Part shown: in pieces, positions 1 to 9,492 of the stretch
Numbering within the stretch: position 1 is the stretch's first letter
Layout: each line of letters begins with the position of its first letter
From: Bacteroidales bacterium UBA4912
Lineage (GTDB): Bacteria; Bacteroidota; Bacteroidia; Bacteroidales; Dysgonomonadaceae
Direction: 5' to 3'
Length of the DNA stretch: 59,452 bases
Assembly: GCA_002398875.1 (NCBI GenBank)
Contig: DHCC01000026.1
Coordinates: 79,553-139,004, forward strand
The notes under the pieces: generated by a model
Databases searched by the model: none
What the model saw: only the letters and a program-made list of their open reading frames with translations
Told to the model about the DNA's origin: nothing
Made by a program: the position numbers and the translations under genes

Positions 1-333
1 ATTGTATGCTGAATATATTTGTAATACTTGGTTTTTAACAGAATGCTCATTGTTTAAAGAATTTTCATAAAAAGAATTCTTAAGGTAACAATGAATTTAT
101 TACAATATATTATACAAATAAAGCAAAATAATGCTAATGCTTGAAGAGGTATAAATACGAATTATACAATCTCTTTTAATATAGAAGGCGCCAATTAATA
201 CTGAAGTACGATATTTGTTTTAGTACAATACTTCGGTAAACTATCAGAATTAATTTGCAAATCGCGAGGAGATAAATGTGTCCGGAAATAGGTTTAAAGC
301 ATATTAGATTTAATAATGTGATTTTACAGATTG
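1..333. other. Intergenic edge region, no gene recognised
   Basis: This AT-rich stretch at the left edge contains no convincing coding region. The only structure seen is an imperfect inverted repeat, ACTGAAGTA at 200-208 against TACTTCGGT at 229-237, which is not followed by a T-run. A 38-codon reading frame starts at 273 behind a GA-rich stretch, but it runs through the terminator stem at 342-376 and is not credible. Confidence 0.5.
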
Positions 334-376
334 GTCAAAAAAAAGTGGTTGTCCGGTCAATCAAGACAACCACTTT
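334..376 (-). terminator. Intrinsic terminator of the GH2 beta-galactosidase gene
   Basis: A perfect 12-bp stem (342-353 with 365-376) encloses an 11-base loop. Read on the minus strand it is followed by an uninterrupted T-run. It lies just downstream of the stop codon of the minus-strand gene at 419, as expected for its terminator. Confidence 0.85.
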
Positions 377-418
377 AAATATAAAATAAATATTACTTTA
401 TTGCTTTAACTAATGAAT

Positions 419-2920
419 TTAATCAGCAGTCTCTATAGTTAATTCTGTTGATTCAAGCCACGGAGAAGAGAAGCTCACGTTTATTTTTTCATTACTTTCT
501 CCTGTTGATTGAATATATGCAAGTATACGACCATGATAAACTCTGTGTTTGTTGTCAGTATAATCGCTCATATCAGAATTATTGCTAGCTTCAAGTCCTA
601 AAAGTTTAGCAGGTCCTGTTACCTGACAAGTTACTTCATTGTCTGAGAGGAATACAGGGTGACCATCTTCATCAACTACTTGTACAACTACATGCGCTAC
701 GCCGTCTTTATCCTTTATTATATTATCTGAGCTAATAATTTTTAGTGCGTAAGGACGTTTGGACGTTTGTATAGTATAACCTGAAACTATATTGTTATTA
801 CTGTCCATACCTACTACTTCAAGTTTCCCCGCTTTAAAAGGGATATCCCAGTAAATAATGCCCGTATTATCATCATATTCTTTTACTTCACCTATTTCAG
901 ATCCGTTGAGTAATAGTTTAGCTTTATCAGCATTAGTATAACAGACAACCCTTACTAGCTGGTTTTCATCATAGTTCCAAACTGACCATGCGTCCATGGA
1001 AGGTACTCTTTCAATATAATTACCGTCAGCTGCATGTTGTGAAAATACGTCTCTTGACTGGCTACGGCTTCCTCTGCCTGGTGTGGGATATGTTCCTAGA
1101 TATGCCATTGGTTTGTCAGACCACAATGATTGTCTGAAGTATCCTCTTGGTTTTATGAAACCACCAAAGTCAAGAAGCCCGGAGTAGAATCCTCTTGATG
1201 GCCAACTGCCCGATTCGCCGAGGTAATCAATACCAGTCCAAAGAAATTGACCAAATATAAATTCTTTGTCCCTTGTAGCTTTCCAGGCAGGCATATCATG
1301 TCTGTTTTCACTACCATAGATAACTCTTTCAGGATATGCTGCATGATCACTATCGTATTTGCTCTCAGTATAGTTATATCCTGCAATATCGAGTGCTCCC
1401 GGATATTCTGTTTCATTTGACATCGCAACACCTGCTAAACCGGCAGTAACCGGGCGTGACTTATCATACTCTTTAACTACTGCAGCCAGACGTTTTGCAA
1501 TCACCCCCAGCTCCATTGCATCAGGTGCATCAGGGTTATATCCACCATAAGTTGCTTGGGTAAAACCTCCGGCTTTTTCCCCTCCAAGTACTGGGTGTGA
1601 ATATGGATCATTCGGATAATCCACCTCATTACCAATACTCCATGCAAATACAGAAACATGATTCCTGTCGCGTTTTACAAGATCTGCCAAGTCAATTTCC
1701 GACCACTCTTTGAAAATATCATAAGAGCCCTGGAAACCTGGTGTACCAACATTCCAGCCTTCGATCCATTTACGTTTTGGGAATACCCACTCATCATACA
1801 TCTCATTGAGTACTAACAATCCCATCTCATCACATAAATCGTATAAATCATGTGCTTGTGGGTTGTGGCTCGTGCGTATTGCATTAACACCTACCTCTTT
1901 AAGTGTTTGAAGTCTTCTTTTCCAAACCTCACGAGGTACAGCTGAACCTAATACACCTGCATCATGATGAATACATACACCTTTAACCTTCATCCACTCT
2001 CCGTTAAGAGCAAATCCTTTGTTGGGATCAAAAGTGTAAGAACGGAAACCTGTGCGTGTAGTAGTTTTATCTATCTCCTTACCATCTTTTAGAACTTTTG
2101 TTTTCAGTTCGTAAAGATTGGGATTAGTTAATGACCAAAGTTGTGGTTTTTTGATATTTAAAGAGGTTGATAACGTATTGTTATCACCAGGTTTTGCAGT
2201 GATTTTCTTACTGTCTTTTGTTACTAATTTTCCATCTTGTGAATATAGCTCATTCACTATTCTTAAGTTAGCGTCAGACTCTTCATTATTGTCGATATTT
2301 ACTTCAATATTCAGTTTGTACCCATTTCTAACCTCCTCAGGATATGCATAAACACCCCATTGTGCTATGTGCACAGGGTTAGCATAAACCATCCACACAT
2401 CACGGTATATTCCCGATCCTGTATACCAGCGCGAGTCAGCATACTGACTGTGATCAACCCTAACAGCAATCACATTCTCTTCACCATATTTTATATAAGG
2501 TGTTGCATCATACATAAAGGAAATGTAACCGTTGGGTCTTTTACCAAGTAATTGACCATTTAAATATACCTCACTTCTATTATATACTCCTTCGAAATAG
2601 AGATAAACTTTTTCACCTTCTCTATCTGTAGGAATATCTATAGTTTTACGATACCATCCAATACCGCCGGGAAGGTAACCGGTACAACTTGCAAGGGTAG
2701 GGCTCAACTGGCCTTTTACGCTCCAGTCATGAGGTAAACTTATGTTTTGCCACCTTGAGTCGTTAAAATCAACAGACTCTCCATTCCGGACATCACTAAG
2801 TGTAAATTTCCAGTTGTTGTTAATTTTTACGGATTCTCCAAATCCGTTTCCTGCAGCCAGAGATAGCGGCAGTATTAAAAAAAGTAATTGAAGAACAATG
2901 TTTTTCTGCATTTTGTACAT
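419..2920 (-). CDS. Exported GH2 beta-galactosidase / glycoside hydrolase
   Basis: 833 residues. The N-terminus is a hydrophobic signal peptide (LLFLILPLSLAAG), so the enzyme probably acts in the periplasm or at the cell surface. The order is a jelly-roll sugar-binding domain (about 40-195), an Ig-like domain (about 200-310), and a TIM barrel (about 310-610) with the acid/base Glu in SIGNEVD and the probable nucleophile Glu in YGSENR. A DUF4982-like domain and a further Ig-like domain follow, the usual build of Bacteroidetes GH2 enzymes. It most likely hydrolyses beta-galactosides, but GH2 also includes beta-mannosidases and beta-glucuronidases, so the substrate is not settled. A second in-frame Met lies three codons in (2911). 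The gene stands alone and ends at a strong hairpin. It could feed the galactose cluster 35 kb away, which is inference only. Confidence 0.88.
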   Translation of the reverse strand: MYKMQKNIVLQLLFLILPLSLAAGNGFGESVKINNNWKFTLSDVRNGESVDFNDSRWQNISLPHDWSVKGQLSPTLASCTGYLPGGIGWYRKTIDIPTDREGEKVYLYFEGVYNRSEVYLNGQLLGKRPNGYISFMYDATPYIKYGEENVIAVRVDHSQYADSRWYTGSGIYRDVWMVYANPVHIAQWGVYAYPEEVRNGYKLNIEVNIDNNEESDANLRIVNELYSQDGKLVTKDSKKITAKPGDNNTLSTSLNIKKPQLWSLTNPNLYELKTKVLKDGKEIDKTTTRTGFRSYTFDPNKGFALNGEWMKVKGVCIHHDAGVLGSAVPREVWKRRLQTLKEVGVNAIRTSHNPQAHDLYDLCDEMGLLVLNEMYDEWVFPKRKWIEGWNVGTPGFQGSYDIFKEWSEIDLADLVKRDRNHVSVFAWSIGNEVDYPNDPYSHPVLGGEKAGGFTQATYGGYNPDAPDAMELGVIAKRLAAVVKEYDKSRPVTAGLAGVAMSNETEYPGALDIAGYNYTESKYDSDHAAYPERVIYGSENRHDMPAWKATRDKEFIFGQFLWTGIDYLGESGSWPSRGFYSGLLDFGGFIKPRGYFRQSLWSDKPMAYLGTYPTPGRGSRSQSRDVFSQHAADGNYIERVPSMDAWSVWNYDENQLVRVVCYTNADKAKLLLNGSEIGEVKEYDDNTGIIYWDIPFKAGKLEVVGMDSNNNIVSGYTIQTSKRPYALKIISSDNIIKDKDGVAHVVVQVVDEDGHPVFLSDNEVTCQVTGPAKLLGLEASNNSDMSDYTDNKHRVYHGRILAYIQSTGESNEKINVSFSSPWLESTELTIETAD

Positions 2921-3060
2921 AATAAATCAAAAGAAATTATTTTACGAATAGAAATTAATTTTACGAAATTACTCAATTATTCTCTAAATGACATAAGATA
3001 ATATACTAAAAGTCCCTATTTATCCGCTTTTCAATAGGTATTTGAATATTAATTTAAAAC

Positions 3061-4140
3061 TTATCTCATTCTGAACAATATTGGAAAAAGAAATGTAACT
3101 AAAAGAGCCCAAATTGCATATAACGGCAAATATTTTGCAATTGCAAGTTCAACCTTTTTAATCTCTTGCTTTTTAATTACTACTTTGTAGAGATTGACGG
3201 TTATGGTAATCAGATTCCCTAATATTAATATGTTTGAACCCAGAACTGCTGTTCTGTTAGGAGTAAATCCATACTCTCCTAATCTGTAAAGGATGGCAGA
3301 AAGAGCAACAAGATCAATTATAAGCGTTATTAATGCAAGAATGAATAGGGTCCACTCACTAATGTTCTGTTTTTTGTTTATTGATGTTCCTGTAACAGAG
3401 AATACTATAATTGCCATTACTCCCAATAACATCAGATTAAATACCAAGAGAAAATCTCTGTCACTGTATGGATCTTTTCCTGCCGGGATTATAAATATCA
3501 GAAAAATCACCAGCATAACCAAAACGAGCGGACTGAATATGTTAGCAATAATTGGTGCTATTTTATTTGTTACTAGCGGATAGTTTCTGATTATATAGGT
3601 GGCAACTATAGGAGATGATATTATACCTATAATGCCAATATTGTCCATATATACGTTTTCTATATTCATATCAATAGCAGAAAACAGACCGATAGTTAAA
3701 ATCGATAGTGCTGCTCCTGCTATAAGTATAACAGCTGTAATAATTGCCAAATCCCCATTGTATTTGAGGTAGTCGATTCTTTTTAAACTATCCTTTGTAT
3801 CAAATCCGATATAAATCAGTCCATACAAACTCCATAAAATAAGTGGCAAATGCAAATATGCTAATGTTACAGAATCACTATTCTCATGCTTTGGCAAAAA
3901 GTTTATATATACTGTTGATAGTATAAATATCAGAAGTGAAATCACAAGTTGTTTACGCTTGATATTACTTTTTGAAAGAGATATATAAACAGATAATCCC
4001 ATGAAAATAGAGATACTCACATTTTTCATGTAATACCCATCACCATCTGCAATCAGTCCGAACCACTGAGGGGCTTTGATTAAAAGTCCGGCTAAAAGAC
4101 AAGAGAAAATCAGTTTAAAAACATCATTCTTCAAAACCAT
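3061..4140 (-). CDS. Polytopic membrane protein, DUF4153-like
   Basis: The protein of about 359 residues is almost entirely hydrophobic, with roughly ten membrane segments. A loop near the C-terminus reads YRLGEYGFTPNR, which resembles the conserved loop of DUF4153 proteins; their function is unknown. The frame is open up to 4212, but the Met at 4140 is a better start: it lies directly before the first membrane helix and overlaps the stop of the upstream alkaline phosphatase gene by only 17 bases, whereas 4212 would overlap by 89. The overlap suggests translational coupling with the phosphatase. I cannot assign a function. Confidence 0.7.
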   Translation of the reverse strand: MVLKNDVFKLIFSCLLAGLLIKAPQWFGLIADGDGYYMKNVSISIFMGLSVYISLSKSNIKRKQLVISLLIFILSTVYINFLPKHENSDSVTLAYLHLPLILWSLYGLIYIGFDTKDSLKRIDYLKYNGDLAIITAVILIAGAALSILTIGLFSAIDMNIENVYMDNIGIIGIISSPIVATYIIRNYPLVTNKIAPIIANIFSPLVLVMLVIFLIFIIPAGKDPYSDRDFLLVFNLMLLGVMAIIVFSVTGTSINKKQNISEWTLFILALITLIIDLVALSAILYRLGEYGFTPNRTAVLGSNILILGNLITITVNLYKVVIKKQEIKKVELAIAKYLPLYAIWALLVTFLFPILFRMR

Positions 4141-5212
4141 AAAGTTTGAATAGTTTATTAAAAATATCTGTGTTTTCATAAATTCCGGCAAATTCTTCAG
4201 CGCCTGTTCCATACGAAAAAACCGGCACCATAACTGATGTATGACCAGTAGTACCCCAATTTGCTTTTACATCCCCCGTGTTTATATTCCCTCCGGTTAG
4301 TGACATACCGCCAGTTTCGTGGTCGGCTGTAACCACAACAAGTGTACCAGGATTTCTATCAGCATATTCAAAGGCTAATTTTATTGTTCTATCGAAATCA
4401 AGCATCTCATTAACCACACCGGCTGTATTATTATCATGACCTTCCCAGTCTATCTGTGAGCTTTCTACCATTAAAAAGAAACCTTCCGGATTATTATCAA
4501 GAATATTTAGAGCTGCTTGCAGACTTTCAGGCAAAAATTCTCCTCTCTCCGGATAAGTTGAAGGATGCTCATCAGCAACAAGACCTGCCAATTTTCCGGA
4601 AGTTGTATTTTTTACTGTCTCCATATCAAGGGCTACCTGAAAACCCTTTTCTTTTAGATCATCCAATAGGTTTGATTTGTCGGAGCGATCTGCAAAATAT
4701 TTTTTACCCCCTCCAATAAAGAGTGTGATATCTGAGTTAAGGAAATCTACTGCGATCTCTTCCTGCATATTTCTGTTTTGCTGATGAGCAACAAATGATG
4801 CAGGTGTAGCATGTGTAATGGCACAACTAGCAATAACACCAGTGGATAAACCGTTCTCTGCAGCATATTCGAGTATTGTCTTAACTTCATTACCCTTTGC
4901 ATCAACACCAATAGCTCCGTTTCTTGTTTTTGTTCCGGTAGAAATAGCTGTTCCACCTGCTGCAGAGTCTGTAATGTAATTACTTGCTGAATAGGTTTTG
5001 GAGAATCCTACAAATTCAGACTTCTCAAGATAAAGACCGTTGTTTGCCGTGATACCTGAATAAACCTGACTTACACCCATCCCATCACCTATCATAAGAA
5101 TAACATTTTTTACTTCAGGTTTAATGGTTTGTGCAAAGATATCTCTTGAAGTTGAACACTGTAGAAGAGATAATGAAACAATAAGCAATAGGGTTAGATG
5201 AATTTTTCTCAT
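4124..5212 (-). CDS. phoA: Alkaline phosphatase (PhoA family)
   Basis: 362 residues. An N-terminal signal sequence carries a possible lipobox (LLQC, with an atypical Gln at -1) near residue 19, and a possible signal-peptidase I site follows, so the enzyme is exported and may be lipid-anchored. Family motifs are clear: the metal-binding MIGDGMG, the nucleophile Ser in TDSAAGGTA, the metal-ligand ESSQIDWEGHDN, the TADHETGG motif, and a final His in TTGHTS. It hydrolyses phosphate monoesters outside the cytoplasm to release phosphate. At 362 residues it is shorter than E. coli PhoA (471) but similar to compact PhoA-like enzymes. Its 3' end overlaps the downstream membrane-protein gene. No Pho box was looked for systematically. 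Confidence 0.92.
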   Translation of the reverse strand: MRKIHLTLLLIVSLSLLQCSTSRDIFAQTIKPEVKNVILMIGDGMGVSQVYSGITANNGLYLEKSEFVGFSKTYSASNYITDSAAGGTAISTGTKTRNGAIGVDAKGNEVKTILEYAAENGLSTGVIASCAITHATPASFVAHQQNRNMQEEIAVDFLNSDITLFIGGGKKYFADRSDKSNLLDDLKEKGFQVALDMETVKNTTSGKLAGLVADEHPSTYPERGEFLPESLQAALNILDNNPEGFFLMVESSQIDWEGHDNNTAGVVNEMLDFDRTIKLAFEYADRNPGTLVVVTADHETGGMSLTGGNINTGDVKANWGTTGHTSVMVPVFSYGTGAEEFAGIYENTDIFNKLFKLYGFEE

Positions 5213-5280
5213 AATTTTATTTTTGTATTATTTACAATCGAAATAATATGCAGTATAATATTTGTAATAATTATTAATCA

Positions 5281-5288
5281 CAAATATA
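5281..5288 (-). promoter_or_regulatory. Candidate -7 box for phoA
   Basis: On the minus strand this reads TATATTTG, a match to the Bacteroidetes TAnnTTTG box, about 70 bases before the phoA start. No clear -33 TTTG is visible at the right spacing, so this is tentative. Confidence 0.35.
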
Positions 5289-5365
5289 TAAAAATTCTCT
5301 TTACATTTATGAAATAGTAATGAAGTAGCTATTGGCTTTCTTTTTCTTGCATCAAATAAAAAAAG

Positions 5366-5830
5366 TCACACTTTCAATCCAAATACCTTAGCAAGTAATG
5401 AATAACCTTTTTTACGAGCTTCCATATCGTGATATCCGTCAACAAGTATAATTTCACCCACACCGGTTTTATTATCCCAATCAGTCAACTTTTCCGCAAC
5501 CTGAGCCGGATTGCCGATAACAAATTTATTCATCTGTTGTATAAGAATACTCGTTAGCCTGTTTGATTGTAGGAAATTTATTAAATCTTTTGTCTGAACC
5601 TAACATAGTCCACATCAGGACTGTTGGTTCTGCAAGATAAAGTGCCTCTTCTTCAGTTTCTGCTGTAAAAACACTCATCGACAACATACTCTTCGGTTCA
5701 CTGTAATATTTTGAAGGCTTGAAGTTTTCTTTTTAAAATTTTAGTACATTAACAGCCATATCTGCATTAATATGAGCTGCAAAGACAAATCCAAGTCCTT
5801 TGTCCAGGGCAAACTTAACACATCCATTTT
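5366..5830 (-). pseudogene. Remnant of a luciferase-like (LLM class) flavin monooxygenase
   Basis: The minus strand holds the C-terminal half of an LLM-class flavin-dependent oxidoreductase, broken into pieces. From upstream one reads GLGFVFAAHINADMAVNVLKF, then a TAA (5733-5735) where the family usually has Tyr, then KENFKPSKYYSEP and FTAETEEEAL. After a frameshift near 5530-5545 comes NKFVIGNPAQVAEKL, then EIILVDGYHDMEARKKGYSL and the natural stop at 5366. The N-terminal half is absent; the hutU promoter region takes its place. These are typical family C-terminal motifs (FKPS, AADTDEEA, GxPxxV, the DxxxR segment). Truncation, a nonsense codon and a frameshift together indicate a dead gene. 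Confidence 0.8.
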
Positions 5831-5843
5831 TAAACTAATTTTA

Positions 5844-5877
5844 TTTGTAAAAGTTAAGTTATTTATATTTATATTTG
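5844..5877 (+). promoter_or_regulatory. Candidate promoter of the hut operon
   Basis: TATATTTG at 5870-5877 matches the Bacteroidetes -7 consensus. A TTTG at 5844-5847 lies 22 bases upstream, slightly longer than the usual 19-21. The box is 43 bases before the hutU start. Confidence 0.5.
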
Positions 5878-5919
5878 TAGCAAGTTGTCGTGGCACCTAA
5901 ACCATGAAGAAAATTACGT

Positions 5920-7899
5920 ATGAGTATCATTTTAAATAATATACTACCTTCTTATCCAGCATTCCAGGAAGGAATACGTCGTGCCCCTGACAGAGGTTAC
6001 CGGCTGTCAAAAACACAAACAGAAATTGCTTTAAAGAACGCATTAAGGTATATCCCCTGTGAACTACATTCGATATTAGCTCCAGAATTCTTAGAGGAGT
6101 TAAAGACACGAGGCAGAATATATGGTTATCGTTACCGTCCCAAAGGCAATTTAAATGCTAAACCGATAGATCAATATAAAGGCAATTGTATTGAAGGTAA
6201 AGCTTTTCAGGTAATGATTGATAATAATCTCTGTTTTGACATAGCTCTTTATCCTTATGAACTTGTGACTTATGGTGAAACAGGCCAGGTTTGCCAGAAT
6301 TGGATGCAGTATCTTCTGATTAAAAAATATCTAGAGGAGATGACTCAATATCAAACGCTCGTAGTTGAAAACGGACATCCTTTAGGATTATTCAAATCTA
6401 AACCTGATGCTCCAAGAGTTATTATCACTAACTCAATGATGGTGGGTATGTTTGATAATCAGAATGATTGGGAGATTGCTGCACAGATGGGTGTAGCAAA
6501 TTACGGGCAAATGACTGCCGGGGGATGGATGTATATTGGTCCACAAGGTATTGTACATGGAACTTTTAATACTTTACTCAATGCAGGCAGATTAAAACTT
6601 GGCATACCAAACGACGGTGATCTTAGAGGTAAATTATTTGTATCGTCAGGACTTGGGGGAATGAGCGGAGCTCAGTCAAAAGCAGCTGATATAGCAGGAG
6701 CTGTTTCAATAATTGCTGAAATTGATGCTTCAAGAATAGAAACAAGAAGCCAACAAGGATGGATCAAACGGGTTACTTCGGATTTAGAAACTGCCTTTAA
6801 ATTAGCTCAAACTGCTTTAGATAAAAAGGTGCCTTTGTCAATAGCATATTATGGGAATATAGTTGATCTTCTGGAATATGCTGAAAGAAAAAATATTCAT
6901 ATTGATCTGTTGACTGATCAAACTTCCTGTCACGAAGCTTATACCGGAGGATATTGTCCTGCAGGCATATCTTTTAAAGAACGGACCCGCTTACTACATG
7001 AAGACAGGAGTGCCTTTCACAGGTTGGTGGATAAAAGCTTAAAACGACATTTTAATGTTATTAAGAAGCTGGTCGACCATAATACTTATTTTTTTGATTA
7101 TGGTAACTCTTTCATGAAAGCAGTTTTTGATGCAGGTGTAAAGGATATTTCAAAGAATGGGATTGATGAGAAAGATGGATTTATCTGGCCCTCGTATGTT
7201 GAAGATATTATGGGACCTCTACTTTTCGATTTTGGTTATGGACCATTCCGATGGGTTTGTTTGAGTGGATTACATCAGGATCTGATTAAAACTGACAGAG
7301 CTGCAATGGAATGTATCGATCCTGAAAAAAACGGGCAGGACAGAGATAATTGGCTTTGGATTAGAGATGCTGAACAAAATCGACTAGTTGTTGGCACTCA
7401 GGCTCGTATTTTATATCAGGATGCAGAAGGACGTCTGAAGATTGCTCTTAGATTCAATGAAATGATCAGAAATGGTGAAATCGGTCCTGTGATGCTTGGA
7501 CGTGATCATCATGATGTAAGTGGTGCCGACTCACCTTTCAGGGAGACTGCTAATATAAAGGATGGAAGCAATGTTATGGCGGATATGGCAGTACAATGCT
7601 TTGCAGGAAATGCAGCCCGTGGAATGAGTCTTGTAACCCTTCACAATGGCGGTGGAGTAGGTATAGGCAAAGCAATTAATGGTGGATTTGGAATGGTACT
7701 TGACGGTAGTGAAAGAGTTGATGAAATCCTCCGTTCTGCTATACTTTGGGATGTGATGGGTGGTGTTGCACGCAGATCATGGGCTCGTAATCCTAATGCT
7801 ATTAATACATTGAAAAAATTTAATCAAATTCATAACAATGAATATAAAATAACTGAACCCTTTTTGGTTGATGATAGTATATTAAGTGATATTTTATGA
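5920..7899 (+). CDS. hutU: Urocanate hydratase (urocanase)
   Basis: Second step of histidine breakdown: urocanate plus water gives 4-imidazolone-5-propionate, in the cytosol, using a tightly bound NAD+ as electrophile. The NAD-binding motif GLGGMSGAQ starts at residue 244, and the conserved active-site Cys is residue 447 in the segment GPFRWVCLSG, a diverged version of the urocanase signature. At 659 residues it is about 100 longer than proteobacterial HutU (about 555), which fits the long urocanase form. First gene of the hut operon; ftcD starts 98 bases after its stop. The ATG at 5920 is the first in frame and lacks an obvious Shine-Dalgarno sequence, as is common in this phylum. Confidence 0.95.
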   Translation: MSIILNNILPSYPAFQEGIRRAPDRGYRLSKTQTEIALKNALRYIPCELHSILAPEFLEELKTRGRIYGYRYRPKGNLNAKPIDQYKGNCIEGKAFQVMIDNNLCFDIALYPYELVTYGETGQVCQNWMQYLLIKKYLEEMTQYQTLVVENGHPLGLFKSKPDAPRVIITNSMMVGMFDNQNDWEIAAQMGVANYGQMTAGGWMYIGPQGIVHGTFNTLLNAGRLKLGIPNDGDLRGKLFVSSGLGGMSGAQSKAADIAGAVSIIAEIDASRIETRSQQGWIKRVTSDLETAFKLAQTALDKKVPLSIAYYGNIVDLLEYAERKNIHIDLLTDQTSCHEAYTGGYCPAGISFKERTRLLHEDRSAFHRLVDKSLKRHFNVIKKLVDHNTYFFDYGNSFMKAVFDAGVKDISKNGIDEKDGFIWPSYVEDIMGPLLFDFGYGPFRWVCLSGLHQDLIKTDRAAMECIDPEKNGQDRDNWLWIRDAEQNRLVVGTQARILYQDAEGRLKIALRFNEMIRNGEIGPVMLGRDHHDVSGADSPFRETANIKDGSNVMADMAVQCFAGNAARGMSLVTLHNGGGVGIGKAINGGFGMVLDGSERVDEILRSAILWDVMGGVARRSWARNPNAINTLKKFNQIHNNEYKITEPFLVDDSILSDIL

Positions 7900-7997
7900 A
7901 ATATTACTACATTGCAATACAAAGTGAATAATTAAGCTGTATAAAACTAATAAGAATATACGGCTCAAAATACTAAATATAATAAACTAAAATATTA

Positions 7998-8894
7998 ATG
8001 AATAAAATCATTGAATGTGTTCCAAATTTTAGTGAGGGACGTAATAAACAGATAGTAGAAAAGATTACTGATGCTTTTCGTGCAAAAAATGGTGTAAAAC
8101 TACTGGATTATAGCAGCGATACAGATCATAACAGATCGGTTATCACTGTAGCGGGCGAACCTGAAGCTCTGAAGGAAACTGTTTTAGATGCTGTAGGTAT
8201 AGCCGTTGAACTTATAAATCTTAATAATCATAGTGGTCAACACCCAAGAATGGGAGCTGTTGATGTTATACCCTTTATACCTATAAAAAATGTCACTATG
8301 GATGAAGCTATTGCTCTTTCAAGAGAAGTTGGTAAAACAATTGGTGAAAAATATAATCTGCCGGTTTTCCTATATGAACAATCTGCAACTGCCCCTCATC
8401 GTGAGAATCTGGCTATGGTTCGCAAAGGTGAATTTGAAGGTATGAAAGAAAAAATGTTGTCTCCTGAATGGAAGCCTGATTTTGGTCCAAAGCAGCCACA
8501 CCCCACTGCAGGTGCTGTAGCTGTTGGAGCACGTATGCCTTTAGTAGCTTACAACGTTAATCTTGGCACCTCTGATATAGAAATTGCTACAGCAATTGCC
8601 AAAAAAGTAAGGCATATTGGTGGTGGACTAAGATTCTGTAAAGCTATGGGAGTTGAGCTTGAGAACCGAAACATCACACAGGTGTCAATGAATCTTACAG
8701 ACTATACTAAAACTTCAATTTACCGAGCACATGAAATGGTGAGAATGGAAGCTAAAAGATATGGTGTTTCCGTTATAGGCGGAGAGGTGATTGGACTGGT
8801 TCCCTTGGAAGCTCTAGTAGATTCAGCTGCTTATTATCTGGGGTTGGAAAATTTTTCTGTCGACCAGGTTTTGGAAGCCAAACTTATGGAATAA
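7998..8894 (+). CDS. ftcD: Glutamate formimidoyltransferase
   Basis: 298 residues, the transferase part of FTCD as a stand-alone enzyme. It moves the formimino group from N-formimino-L-glutamate to tetrahydrofolate, giving glutamate and 5-formimino-THF. The N-terminus ECVPNFSEGR is the family hallmark. The segment NHSGQHPRMGAVDVIPF contains His82, equivalent to the catalytic His82 of mammalian FTCD. The cyclodeaminase half that is fused in animals is encoded separately here at 10720. pnuC starts four bases after the stop. Confidence 0.95.
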   Translation: MNKIIECVPNFSEGRNKQIVEKITDAFRAKNGVKLLDYSSDTDHNRSVITVAGEPEALKETVLDAVGIAVELINLNNHSGQHPRMGAVDVIPFIPIKNVTMDEAIALSREVGKTIGEKYNLPVFLYEQSATAPHRENLAMVRKGEFEGMKEKMLSPEWKPDFGPKQPHPTAGAVAVGARMPLVAYNVNLGTSDIEIATAIAKKVRHIGGGLRFCKAMGVELENRNITQVSMNLTDYTKTSIYRAHEMVRMEAKRYGVSVIGGEVIGLVPLEALVDSAAYYLGLENFSVDQVLEAKLME

Positions 8895-8898
8895 CTAT

Positions 8899-9492
8899 AT
8901 GAATTGGTTAGAGCTGATTGCCGTTTTACTAGGAATACTTAGCGTATGGTATGCGCGTAAGGAAAAAATATTGGTTTTCCCTTTCGGTATTGCTAATGTG
9001 TCAATCTACATTTATATTTGTTTTGTGGCGCGACTTTATGCCAATGCCGGTATCAACATAGTATATCTGATTTCGAATATTTTCGGTTGGTATATGTGGT
9101 CGGGGAGAGGTGGCAATCAAAAATTAGAAATTACGCGAAATACATCCAAACAAAATATAATATCCTGGGTTTCAGTTGTATTAATATATGTTAGTGTATT
9201 CTTTATTTTGCGCTGGGTAAATAAAGGCGATGTTGAATATTTACAATCTTACCTGCCATGGATTGATTCATTCAATACTGCATTTTTTCTCGTAGCTACA
9301 ATTTTGATGGCGGTAAAAAAACTGGAAAACTGGCTGTACTGGATCATTGGTGATATAATATCAATTCCAATATTTGCTTCTCAGGGATTATACTTCACCT
9401 CTGTTCAATATACAGTTTTTCTGATACTTGCAATACTTGGATGGAGAGAGTGGAAAGCTAAACTAAAAAGTAAAAGAGACTCTGATGAATAA
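8899..9492 (+). CDS. pnuC: Nicotinamide riboside / vitamin transporter, PnuC family
   Basis: 197 residues with about seven membrane helices. PnuC-type features include the Trp-rich FGWYMW segment early on, NWLYWIIGDIISIPIF, and the C-terminal ILAILGWREW. PnuC proteins are facilitators for nicotinamide riboside, and relatives carry thiamine or riboflavin. No riboswitch is visible upstream and the gene lies inside the hut operon, four bases after ftcD and overlapping hutI by eight, so it is co-transcribed with histidine catabolism. HutU needs NAD+ as cofactor, so an NAD-precursor role fits. That link, and the substrate, are inference. Confidence 0.85.
   Translation: MNWLELIAVLLGILSVWYARKEKILVFPFGIANVSIYIYICFVARLYANAGINIVYLISNIFGWYMWSGRGGNQKLEITRNTSKQNIISWVSVVLIYVSVFFILRWVNKGDVEYLQSYLPWIDSFNTAFFLVATILMAVKKLENWLYWIIGDIISIPIFASQGLYFTSVQYTVFLILAILGWREWKAKLKSKRDSDE

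Noticed and set aside
273..392. 38-codon reading frame preceded by a GA-rich stretch
   Set aside because: It reads through the terminator hairpin at 342-376, shows no family features and is almost certainly chance.
3293..3583. 96-codon frame on the plus strand inside the DUF4153-like gene
   Set aside because: It is antisense to a clear membrane protein and its composition is that of a shadow frame.
5220..5900. A riboswitch upstream of the hut/pnuC operon
   Set aside because: The region is explained by the LLM remnant on the other strand and a short AT-rich promoter; no conserved aptamer-like core was seen.
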